DNA of 64,000 bases from Leptospira broomii serovar Hurstbridge str. 5399 (lineage in GTDB: Bacteria > Spirochaetota > Leptospiria > Leptospirales > Leptospiraceae). The notes beneath the pieces were generated by a model. It made no database searches. It saw only the letters and a program-made list of their open reading frames with translations, and was not told the DNA's origin. Within the stretch, counting starts at the first letter, position 1, and each line of letters opens with the position of its first letter. A program made the translations under genes and the position numbers. Location of the stretch: positions 124,001 to 188,000 of the forward strand of contig NZ_AHMO02000011.1 in the NCBI RefSeq assembly GCF_000243715.2. The letters run 5' to 3'. This document shows positions 57,075 through 64,000 of the stretch, piece by piece.

Positions 57075-57749
57075 ATGGAAAAAAGACACGAGGAATATGC
57101 GGCTTATTATAATACGCGAATGAAGCGATTCGAAGGGAATCCGCTCTACTCTCGTTCATATGCTGCTGAAAAAAAAATGTCCGATGCAATTGCAGGGTGT
57201 TCAAAACTCGAAGATTTTCGCCTAATAGTAGAAAAGGATCATCCTGAAATCCAATGCGCTATTGCACTTGTAAAAGACCAGGAGACGGCAAGACTTTCTC
57301 ATTTTAAAAGAATAGAAGAGCCGATTCGAGCGATTTCGTCGGAACGAATTCTGAAAGAGATCGACAACGCCAAATCGGCCATGGATGTACCCGCAATAAT
57401 TTCGAAAATCGATCAAGAAGTCTCCATTCTGATAACAGTCGATAATTTTATAAGCGGATTTTACTTCGATTTTACCGCGATAGAGAATCTTATCGTCGCC
57501 GAAGCCATTAAAGACGAGGTTCCTAAGGAATGGTATCAGGAAGTCACGGATAGTATAGCAGAACAAATCAAAGACCATAAAGAATTATTTCAAAAAACGA
57601 CTCTTCCGAGTAATCGAAATTATAAGTCCGACTGGAATTACGACTATAATCTTATTTGGGAAACGCGTCACCGAAGAAATATTCCCTTTCCGGACGACAT
57701 CGTTAAACGAAGAATTGAAGATCACAAACGATTGATCGGACTTTCCTGA
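57075..57749 (+). CDS. Hypothetical protein, first of two adjacent unknown genes
   Basis: A 224-residue, highly charged, helix-rich cytoplasmic protein without signal peptide or membrane segment. Long amphipathic helices (EKDHPEIQCAIALVKDQETA, KSAMDVPAIISKIDQEVSIL) suggest a helical bundle. No catalytic motif or known family is apparent. GGAG lies 7 nt before the ATG. The next gene begins 12 bp after its stop, so they form an operon, probably of functionally linked proteins. Function unknown. Confidence 0.75.
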   Translation: MEKRHEEYAAYYNTRMKRFEGNPLYSRSYAAEKKMSDAIAGCSKLEDFRLIVEKDHPEIQCAIALVKDQETARLSHFKRIEEPIRAISSERILKEIDNAKSAMDVPAIISKIDQEVSILITVDNFISGFYFDFTAIENLIVAEAIKDEVPKEWYQEVTDSIAEQIKDHKELFQKTTLPSNRNYKSDWNYDYNLIWETRHRRNIPFPDDIVKRRIEDHKRLIGLS

Positions 57750-57761
57750 GAGAATAAAAAT

Positions 57762-58946
57762 ATGCCTATTGATAAAATGATGTCCGATCCGATGTTAGGA
57801 ACGTTCCGAAACATGGTTCAAGAATGTAAGGATAAAAATTTATCCGGTCCAGCTTTCGACAACATGGTTGCCGAAATGAATAAAATGGAAAAATACGCCG
57901 TCGATATGGATGACTTTGGCGCTTTTAGCGCCAAACTAATGACGGAAGGATGCTTTACGAATTTTAGTGCCGCATATTCCCAGGTTCTTGCAGATGCGGC
58001 AAAAGGCTCATCGCAATCCTCCGGCTCCGAGATCGATGAAGATGAAGGTTTTTTAAAGCAAACGATAGCGTCGTATGAAAGTGCGCTAGATCGATATGAA
58101 GATGACGTAAAAAAAGGAATAATGAAGCCGAAAACGGCGGCATTACTACGCGCTGGAGTTCAAGCAGTAATCGATCTGGGTAAATCCGGAATAACTTATC
58201 CGGTATTTCTTCGTCTGCTGATCGAAAAAGGCCTGGATAAAGCTATGGAAGGATCTTCTGTACTCCGCGGCGGACTCATTACTGATATCGACTGGGCGAA
58301 ATTTTATAATCTTCCATTGTATATTAAAAGAGGAGAAGAAATTTTAGAGATTTTCGATGAACTAGCTGCGAAAGCTACCTTTAAGGTTCCCGATAGTTTC
58401 GAATTCGGACTGGCTCGGCGTGAAATAGAATGGAAGTATGAGCCGGCAATTATTAAGTGGAAAGCCATTACAGAACGTTGGGAAAAGGTGATCGATATAG
58501 TCAACGATTGGCTTGATTCATATACTAATTTTGCCCCGAAAGATGAACGATGGGTAGATGCCACAAACCCTTCTGCAACTCCTAAAAATATTCGCAGAAC
58601 AAAGGAACTGAGTCCTTTTAGACTTCGGGAACGGGAAAGAATACTCAAGGAATCCTTTAATATATCTTGGAACGATATCTTCACGCACGAAACATATCTT
58701 CTAGCCTGGACGAATGTGGATGTTTCGATTTCTGCGGCCAAAATTGAACTTCTTAAAAAAGCTTATCCACTTTGTAAGCCTGGTACCAGCCCGACGGAGG
58801 AGCTGATCAAGGAAGCGGAAAAACTAAATGCAACTAAATCGGATTGGCGATTTGCCGAGAGAATCGCCGTCGGTGAAAGAATGAAGGCGAAATACGACGA
58901 ACTATACGGTACAGGAGCCTACGATAAGGAATTCGGAAATAAATAG
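57762..58946 (+). CDS. Hypothetical protein, second of two adjacent unknown genes
   Basis: A 394-residue cytoplasmic protein. Residues 1-90 are a Met-rich helical region (FRNMVQECKDKNLSGPAFDN), followed by an acidic linker (about 88-100, Ser/Gly/Asp/Glu-rich) and a mostly helical C-terminal domain with many Trp residues (WKYEPAIIKWKAITERWEKV). No signal peptide, membrane helix or known motif. The linker suggests two domains. Encoded 12 bp after the 224-residue protein, likely a complex or effector-partner pair. Function not recognised. Confidence 0.75.
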   Translation: MPIDKMMSDPMLGTFRNMVQECKDKNLSGPAFDNMVAEMNKMEKYAVDMDDFGAFSAKLMTEGCFTNFSAAYSQVLADAAKGSSQSSGSEIDEDEGFLKQTIASYESALDRYEDDVKKGIMKPKTAALLRAGVQAVIDLGKSGITYPVFLRLLIEKGLDKAMEGSSVLRGGLITDIDWAKFYNLPLYIKRGEEILEIFDELAAKATFKVPDSFEFGLARREIEWKYEPAIIKWKAITERWEKVIDIVNDWLDSYTNFAPKDERWVDATNPSATPKNIRRTKELSPFRLRERERILKESFNISWNDIFTHETYLLAWTNVDVSISAAKIELLKKAYPLCKPGTSPTEELIKEAEKLNATKSDWRFAERIAVGERMKAKYDELYGTGAYDKEFGNK

Positions 58947-59192
58947 CATTCTATTGAACTATCGATATCTCGTAATTATTTTCAAACTGCAAGAAATCGA
59001 TTCGAGAAAGATTCGATTAGAAATCAAACCGTAATCAATATTATCGCATTACGCCTATCAGCTGAACGTTCGACTCGCCGTATACTTTTTGATTGACGTA
59101 TTCAATGAATACCGCAAATTGGTGCGTCCTTAGAGGCGAATCTCGTATATTGACCTCATAGAAGCGATTCGTCCATAATTGAATGGAGTCTA

Positions 59193-60449
59193 TTGATTGT
59201 GCATTATTCTTTCTCGAAACATCAAATTTACCGAATTGCACTTTCAATCATAACAAGTCCCTTAAAGAGCATTTTTCGTAGAAAGGAAGAAGAACAGCAG
59301 AGCTTGAACGGTTTTCGTTTCTTTGCGATAACCTTCGTATTATTCTATCATTTTTGGTTAGTCGGAAAGAGCTACATAAAATGCCCTTCATGGTTAGATA
59401 GAATCTTCTTAAATCTTTCTTCCGGGGTGGATCTTTTTTTCATTTTAAGCGGATTTTTGATCTACGGTGAGCTTCTCAAGAGTTGGCTGATTAAGAAAGA
59501 GTTGAGTCTTCCGACTTTTTACAAAAACCGAGTATTCAGAATTTTTCCGGCCTATTATCTATTTATAGCGATCACTCTACCTGTCACGTATTCAGGCATT
59601 AAAAATCTATTGGATAACCCTTTCTTCCCAGTAGCGGATAGGGAAAAATTACAACTGCAATTATCGAATTGGTTTTACGACCTAATTTATTTTTCTAATT
59701 ATAAATCTGGAATAAACGGACATACCTGGTCCTTAGCATCCGAATGGCAATTTTATTTGATACTTCCCCTGTTCTGTTTAGCTATCTTATTCAAATTACG
59801 CAGACGGTTAAGAATAGCCGTTCTTATTCTATTATACTTTATTCCGCTTGCATTTCGAATATTTGCTCACCAGGAAATTCTGAGCGAAGGCGAATATTTT
59901 GCCAGAATTTATTATCCGCTGCATACAAGATTCGACGCATTTATCGTCGGAATGCTTTTGGCCGAATGGTCGATCGAAAATCAAAGCCGAAGATTCAGTA
60001 TAGCATTACAAATTTTCCTAATAATGATCGCCTTATCCGCACTCGCGTCGGCGCACTACCTTATCTTTGAATCTAAGGATATCCTATTTCTTTCTTTTAG
60101 ATTTAATATGCTGAATATCGGATACGGGATATTAATCGCTCTTTGTTTAATTTCTAATTCCTTGGTGAGCGGTTTTTTTTCGTTCGGATGGTTCATTCCT
60201 ATAACCAGAGTCAGCTACGGAATGTATTTATGGCATCCCTACGTAGCTTTTAAATACGCGGGAGAATTGAGTAAAGATGCCTTTTTCAATAATAATAGTA
60301 TCGGATGGGTTGATTTTCTAGTTCTATTCTTAAAAGTTTATTTAAATACGTTCTTCGTTGCTATGCTTTCGTATTGCTTTTTAGAATATTGGTTTCTCAG
60401 AATGAAAAAATCCCTCTTCGGAAAATCCGTCGAATATAAAGCAGAATAG
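59193..60449 (+). CDS. OafA/YrhL-type membrane acyltransferase
   Basis: A 418-residue Acyltransferase_3 protein with about ten hydrophobic helices. The family opening SLNGFRFFAITFVLFYHFWL contains the His of the conserved R-x10-H arrangement, and FFILSGFLI follows. The middle has NGHTWSLASEWQFYLILPL. These enzymes transfer acetyl or other acyl groups to sugars or lipids at the membrane, for example on lipopolysaccharide. The start is TTG at 59193 with GGAG 4 nt upstream; a GTG at 59199 is equally possible. Monocistronic. Confidence 0.87.
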   Translation: MIVHYSFSKHQIYRIALSIITSPLKSIFRRKEEEQQSLNGFRFFAITFVLFYHFWLVGKSYIKCPSWLDRIFLNLSSGVDLFFILSGFLIYGELLKSWLIKKELSLPTFYKNRVFRIFPAYYLFIAITLPVTYSGIKNLLDNPFFPVADREKLQLQLSNWFYDLIYFSNYKSGINGHTWSLASEWQFYLILPLFCLAILFKLRRRLRIAVLILLYFIPLAFRIFAHQEILSEGEYFARIYYPLHTRFDAFIVGMLLAEWSIENQSRRFSIALQIFLIMIALSALASAHYLIFESKDILFLSFRFNMLNIGYGILIALCLISNSLVSGFFSFGWFIPITRVSYGMYLWHPYVAFKYAGELSKDAFFNNNSIGWVDFLVLFLKVYLNTFFVAMLSYCFLEYWFLRMKKSLFGKSVEYKAE

Positions 60450-60741
60450 ATTGGGAATCTAGCTTCTTCTATTTAAGAATATCGTGAGAAAGACTATCCG
60501 ACCCACTACTTCGAGTTGTAAAAATCCTAACCCTTATGAGATAAAGGCTCAAACTAAACCTAAAATTCGCATGTAACGCTTCGTAAATGATCGATCGCCT
60601 CTTGTTATAAAGGGTAAAGACGAAGGTAATCCAATCCTTCACTAAGTACGAATTTTTTCGGTTATGCCGGAAAATTTTCGGGGATGCTAGTTTTCTAAAT
60701 AACAATACGCAAAACCGACACCCCCCAAATCGATCCTACAC

Positions 60742-61059
60742 TTATGCGGGTTTCGCCACTCCTTTTTTAATCGGCGCTTCCGCTTCCTTCGGTGAGAAAC
60801 CGTTGACCGAGTTTGACAATTTCGAACGTACTTCGTTCCAATTTTTTTCGATCGTCGCATTAGTTTCTTTAACGCTATCTACGACTTTGATCGTTAAATC
60901 ACGAAGACGGACCGATGACTCGCTTTTATCGGCAGCTCCTTTGGCAGCCAGATCGTCGAAACCCTTCTTAATTGTCATTTTAGTGTTTTCGATTCTTGCT
61001 TGCCCGGCCCTTATAATACCGATGCCAGCATTCACAATATTCATCATTTCCAGGTTCAT
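60742..61059 (-). CDS. Phasin-like small helical protein
   Basis: A 105-residue protein beginning MNLEMMNIVNAGIGIIRAGQ, with amphipathic helices and an Ala/Lys-rich C-terminus (KEAEAPIKKGVAKPA). This resembles phasin/PhaF-type proteins that coat storage granules, but the match is by appearance only. The ATG at 61059 is chosen because GGAGGAATTCA lies directly upstream; an earlier in-frame ATG at 61116 has none. It stands alone, with a 12-bp inverted repeat about 100 bp upstream. Function unknown. Confidence 0.65.
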   Translation of the reverse strand: MNLEMMNIVNAGIGIIRAGQARIENTKMTIKKGFDDLAAKGAADKSESSVRLRDLTIKVVDSVKETNATIEKNWNEVRSKLSNSVNGFSPKEAEAPIKKGVAKPA

Positions 61060-61161
61060 TGAATTCCTCCGATGTAAAAACTCTGAGTTTATACATTTTG
61101 AAGATGAAAGAGTCAAGAAAAATCGCGCGCTTACTTAGGAATTAAAAGTATTTTGAATGTA

Positions 61162-61206
61162 ATAAATCGGTTATATGAATCGATTTTCTAACTGTAACCG
61201 ATTTAT
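61162..61206. repeat. Perfect 12-bp inverted repeat
   Basis: ATAAATCGGTTA (61162-61173) and TAACCGATTTAT (61195-61206), spacer 21 nt. It sits 103 bp upstream of the phasin-like gene, so it may be its operator. Confidence 0.7.
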
Positions 61207-61639
61207 GAATGAACGGTCTACAACTTGCGGAATACTTCGATCAATGATAAGGCAAATGTAGCGTTTTAAGCTACTCTTTCCTGCCCTATCCGGATCTTAT
61301 CCATCTGTTCTTTGACGCTTCCGATCTACGAGAATGCACATCTTACCGAAGTTGTTTAAATACAGGACTTGTAGCAAAGATGAAAGTAGTCTTCTTTTCA
61401 AGTTTATAAAAATAGTGGAACGATTAATTTCAGGCGATCGAATTGTAAGAATCTAATATTTCGCCTATTAATGGCTTATAGGACGATAATACGGGGTTTG
61501 AACTCGACTATAATACTTTTGCCTCCCATTGATTTACGATAATCGAAAATTGAGATCAGGCCTCAAAACCGAAAATGGTAAAGGATCGCGAAGCCGAAAC
61601 TTGAAAGGACCTAAGCAAATTTTTGTAAATTTAGGAACC

Positions 61640-61666
61640 AAATCGAAACTTCTCAAGTTTCGATTT
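61640..61666. terminator. Terminator-like hairpin without a gene
   Basis: AAATCGAAACTT (61640-61651), loop CTC, AAGTTTCGATTT (61655-61666), then TT on the plus strand. Stem of 12 perfect pairs. No recognised gene ends nearby. Confidence 0.6.
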
Positions 61667-61990
61667 TTCATCGCCAACTTGTCAGATAGTTTTGGTTTTT
61701 ATAAAGCCCTTCGCATCCCTGGCGCCGACAGAAGATGGAGGACGGGGAAAAATCCACTGATAACATAAGAATCTTTCTATAGAACACGGAAATTCCGTCT
61801 ATCGATGTTCTAATCTCTACAGAAGACAGTAGCTGCTCGAAGTTAAAAAGGCTGCGGCTTCCCACGAAGAAATTTATTTATCGGAGAACGCCCGACACGT
61901 TGATCAAAAGTGAGTAGGGTTTAGGTACTAGATGCAATGAATTCTGTCGGAGCGCCCAAAGTGCCTGAGCCCGGAAAGTAGAATTTACTT

Positions 61991-62375
61991 AATAAACCCC
62001 ACCCTCGGGCGGGGGCCGGAGCGAAGCGGTGGAAAAGTTTATTATCGCAAAATGGTTCTTCTGACAAGAAGTTTTTCAAAATGAATTTAGTTGGAGCTCC
62101 TACAAAACTATCTAACATAAAATAGTTGCAATATTTCTAATTTTCTGTCTATCGTCCTCGGTCTTCTGATACAAAAGAGACCTCGGGTCCGGGGGTTTGG
62201 AAGAGACAATTCCCCGGAGATATGGAGTTAATTCGAAGGCAGTTTGTTTGATTGAAAATTTGACTTCACTTCGTTCAGTCACCCTTCGGGAATCTCGCTC
62301 CCTAAGGGTCGCTCGATTGGGTAGCGGAAGACGCGCGTAACGCGGCTGCAGCGCGGGGGAGAGTCCCCCGTCTTC
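61991..62375. repeat. Cluster of GC-rich inverted repeats (hairpin island)
   Basis: Successive hairpins: AATAAAC/GTTTATT with inner CCACC/GGTGG (61991-62043), TTAGTTGGAG-like palindrome near 62085-62106, GGTCT/AGACC (62160-62182), TCCGGGG/CCCCGGA (62188-62218), TGACT/AGTCA (62261-62281), ACCCTT/AAGGGT (62281-62309), and a branched element GAAGAC/GTCTTC enclosing CGCG-TAA-CGCG and GGGGGA-GAG-TCCCCC (62327-62375). GC content is clearly above the surroundings. Confidence 0.7.
62153..62170. repeat. 18-bp direct repeat, left copy
   Basis: CGTCCTCGGTCTTCTGAT, 16 of 18 bases identical to 62369-62386, with the last 10 identical. The two copies bracket the core of the hairpin cluster. Confidence 0.65.
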
Positions 62376-62386
62376 AGTCTTCTGAT
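62369..62386. repeat. 18-bp direct repeat, right copy
   Basis: CGTCTTCAGTCTTCTGAT. Its last base is the first base of the stop codon of the lipoprotein gene read on the minus strand. Confidence 0.65.
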
Positions 62387-63024
62387 TACTTACGAACTTC
62401 TTTTCGAAGTTCTTCCTTAACTTTATCCCGCGTCGAGCCAGATCGATTTTCCAAGCGGATCATATAATGAATTTGGTATTTAGTAACGGTCGGTTTTTCC
62501 TCGGAATGCTCCATCGTCCAGCGCGTCACATCGTTCTGAATCACTTTTGCCAAGTCGTTAATTCTCGGAACGCGAGTATTGAAACGGATGGTTTCGACGG
62601 CGCCGGTATTCCCATTCAAGATTACTAATATGATTCCATCGTCCGTAAAATTAATTTTATTGTATTTTAGGAGTTCCTCGCTGATTAAAGCGTCCCCACC
62701 CCGGTCGACTTTCCGATGAATAAATTTAGTCCCTCGGATTTGACGAACTTTATACGTATCTCCCGTGATATATACGCGAAAATACTCGCCCGAATCTTTA
62801 GAAATGCCTTGAAAAAAAGTCGGATCAACCGTCGTAATTCGAACTTCGTTTCCTTCCTCGTCCAATATGGATTCGTTCTCTCCTGCCGGATTCGGGACAA
62901 CCTCACCCTTAGGTTCTACGGCTATCTGTTTTTGGGAACCCGTGCAATTCAAAATCATCAATATGACCGTTAGCATAATCGTTGCGAAAATTGCAGATAT
63001 GCCGCGTCTATAAAATTCTCTCAT
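62386..63024 (-). CDS. Hypothetical lipoprotein
   Basis: A 212-residue lipoprotein with a signal peptide ending in ILNC (Cys27). The exported part is strand-rich and charged (DSGEYFRVYITGDTYKVRQI, DGIILVILNGNTGAVETIRF), with a Lys/Arg/Glu-rich C-terminus. No named family recognised. AGGA precedes the ATG. It follows mgtE by 51 bp on the same strand, so it may belong to that operon. The stop lies inside the 18-bp direct repeat. Confidence 0.75.
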   Translation of the reverse strand: MREFYRRGISAIFATIMLTVILMILNCTGSQKQIAVEPKGEVVPNPAGENESILDEEGNEVRITTVDPTFFQGISKDSGEYFRVYITGDTYKVRQIRGTKFIHRKVDRGGDALISEELLKYNKINFTDDGIILVILNGNTGAVETIRFNTRVPRINDLAKVIQNDVTRWTMEHSEEKPTVTKYQIHYMIRLENRSGSTRDKVKEELRKEVRK

Positions 63025-63075
63025 TGAATGTCCTACACTTTCTTTCTGTAATAAAATAATGACGGCAAATCCCGA

Positions 63076-64000
63076 TCATAAGTAACCAAGGAACATCGTG
63101 GCTAATCCGAGAAAGCAGAAAAATCCGAAGATATCGGTAGTCGTAGTAACGAAGATGGATGAAGCTATTGCGGGATCGATTCCCAACACTCTGAGTAACA
63201 TAGGGATTGAAGCGCCTAACACTGCGGCAACGATTAGATTCGCAAGCATTGCAAAGAAGATAACAAGGGCGAGAGCCGTTTTTCCCAAATAAAAATAAAC
63301 CGCAAGTCCCGAAATCGCACCGATGGTCAAACCGTTGATAACCCCAATGATGCATTCCTTACGAAAACCGATGCCCCAGTTACTCGGACTCAAATCTCCG
63401 GTTGCGATATTACGAACGACAACGGTTATCGCTTGAGTTCCCGCATTGCCCCCCATCCCCGCGACGATCGGCATTAAAGCGGCAAGAAGAACGAATGATT
63501 GAATGGTTTCCTCAAAAAGAGAAACTGTAGACGCAGCCAATACCGCGTTCCCTAAATTGATAACAAGCCAAATTAGTCTGCGTCGAATCGAGTCCCAAAT
63601 GGAGGTATTCAGGCGCTCTTCCTCCGAAACCCCTCCCATTCTCAAAATATCCTCGGAAGCTTCGTCCTGGACGATATCCAAAATATCGTCTACGGTGATT
63701 CTCCCGATAATTCGATCCAAATCGTCGACGACCGCAGCGGAAACTAAATCGTACTTACGAAAGGTTTTAGCCACCTCTTCCTGGTCCGTATCGTAATGAA
63801 TGGAAAATACCTCTTCCTTAACGAGGCGGCCGATTTTTTGGTTCAGAGGGGCGAGAAACAAATCTTTGAGTCTGATGAATCCCTTTAAATGGTTCTCTTC
63901 GTCGGTAACGTATAATAAATAGATATCGTCGGTTTCTTTAGCGATTCGTCTCAATTTTATGATAGCTTTGCGGACGGTATCCGTTTCGAACGCCGAAGCA
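63076..64000 (-). CDS. mgtE: Magnesium transporter MgtE, 5' end cut by window
   Basis: The last 308 residues of an MgtE-type Mg2+ channel, open through the right window edge (the true start lies beyond 64000). The visible N-terminal part contains the CBS pair that senses Mg2+ (YLLYVTDEENHLKGFIRL, then AAVVDDLDRIIGRITVDDIL). Five hydrophobic helices follow, including LMPIVAGMGGNAGTQAIT with the conserved PxxxxxGGNxGxQ channel signature. The gene is leftward. It is followed after 51 bp by the lipoprotein gene. Confidence 0.93.
   Translation of the reverse strand, partial: ASAFETDTVRKAIIKLRRIAKETDDIYLLYVTDEENHLKGFIRLKDLFLAPLNQKIGRLVKEEVFSIHYDTDQEEVAKTFRKYDLVSAAVVDDLDRIIGRITVDDILDIVQDEASEDILRMGGVSEEERLNTSIWDSIRRRLIWLVINLGNAVLAASTVSLFEETIQSFVLLAALMPIVAGMGGNAGTQAITVVVRNIATGDLSPSNWGIGFRKECIIGVINGLTIGAISGLAVYFYLGKTALALVIFFAMLANLIVAAVLGASIPMLLRVLGIDPAIASSIFVTTTTDIFGFFCFLGLATMFLGYL

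Larger units (their letters stand above)
61060..62385. other. Long gene-free, hairpin-rich region
   Basis: 1326 bp without a credible gene. It contains a 12-bp inverted repeat (61162-61206), a terminator-like hairpin (61640-61666), a GC-rich hairpin cluster (61991-62375) and an 18-bp near-perfect direct repeat (62153-62170 and 62369-62386). Short open frames here have no ribosome-binding site or family. Confidence 0.75.

Noticed and set aside
61529..61768. 79-codon plus frame across the hairpin at 61640
   Set aside because: It runs through a perfect terminator-like hairpin and has no ribosome-binding site.
61991..62043. Integron attC-like site
   Set aside because: The arms AATAAAC/GTTTATT do not match the RYYYAAC/GTTRRRY consensus and no integrase is in the window.
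61921..62118. 65-codon minus frame in the hairpin island
   Set aside because: Its sequence is dictated by inverted repeats and shows no protein features.
62153..62386. Miniature inverted-repeat transposon with target duplication
   Set aside because: Direct repeats are present but no terminal inverted repeats were found just inside them; kept only as an unexplained repeat.

Overview
The window looks like chromosomal DNA of a spirochaete of the genus Leptospira. This is inferred from overall gene content, the spirochaetal-style lipoprotein signal peptides (Cys after Asn, Gly or Ser), the very large number of two-component and multi-domain signalling proteins, and the moderate-to-low GC content. 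The species cannot be settled from the sequence alone. No rRNA, tRNA, CRISPR array, prophage or intact insertion sequence was seen.

Left part (1-10.9 kb) is housekeeping. It holds a truncated membrane-anchored polysaccharide deacetylase, tyrS, glpD, and then the macromolecular-synthesis operon read leftwards as rpsU - yqeY - dnaG - rpoD. Two small unknown genes and fbp follow. A strong bidirectional terminator lies between glpD and rpoD.

10.9-25.5 kb is a dense signalling island. A four-gene leftward operon encodes a 1382-residue Nik1-like hybrid kinase with tandem HAMP repeats, a receiver-HisKA_2 kinase, a lone receiver and a receiver-PAS protein. Together they carry six receiver domains and no visible DNA-binding output. 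Upstream of it lies a HisKA_3 kinase / NarL regulator pair. Further right are an AHSA1-like protein, an exported protein, a 7TMR-DISM kinase and another NarL-type regulator.

25.5-35.7 kb is mixed metabolism and transport. It has a frameshifted small lipoprotein, a patatin-like lipase, a possible L,D-transpeptidase-fold protein, an ABC-2 exporter pair, a membrane AraC-type regulator, a C45-type Ntn acyltransferase/hydrolase, an SDR oxidoreductase and a SAM methyltransferase.

36-45.3 kb is a metal-efflux locus. An OmpR-type regulator/kinase pair points left, and a putative barrel protein plus a CzcCBA-type RND pump point right. Three CTAAT motifs spaced exactly 11 bp apart overlap a candidate promoter between them, a good candidate operator.

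45.5-64 kb holds a 1992-residue protein joining a Ser/Thr kinase, AAA ATPase, GAF and SpoIIE-type phosphatase, then a membrane LuxR-type protein, spermidine synthase and a lipoprotein. Next come a gene pair combining a GNAT/autoinducer-synthase-like enzyme with a kinase-less 7TM sensor protein, two adjacent unknown genes, an OafA-type acyltransferase, a phasin-like protein, a 1.3-kb gene-free region rich in hairpins, a lipoprotein, and mgtE cut by the right edge.

The most promising leads for something undescribed are the acyltransferase/7TM pair, the outputless phosphorelay operon, the kinase-phosphatase giant, and the hairpin island at about 61.99-62.39 kb.
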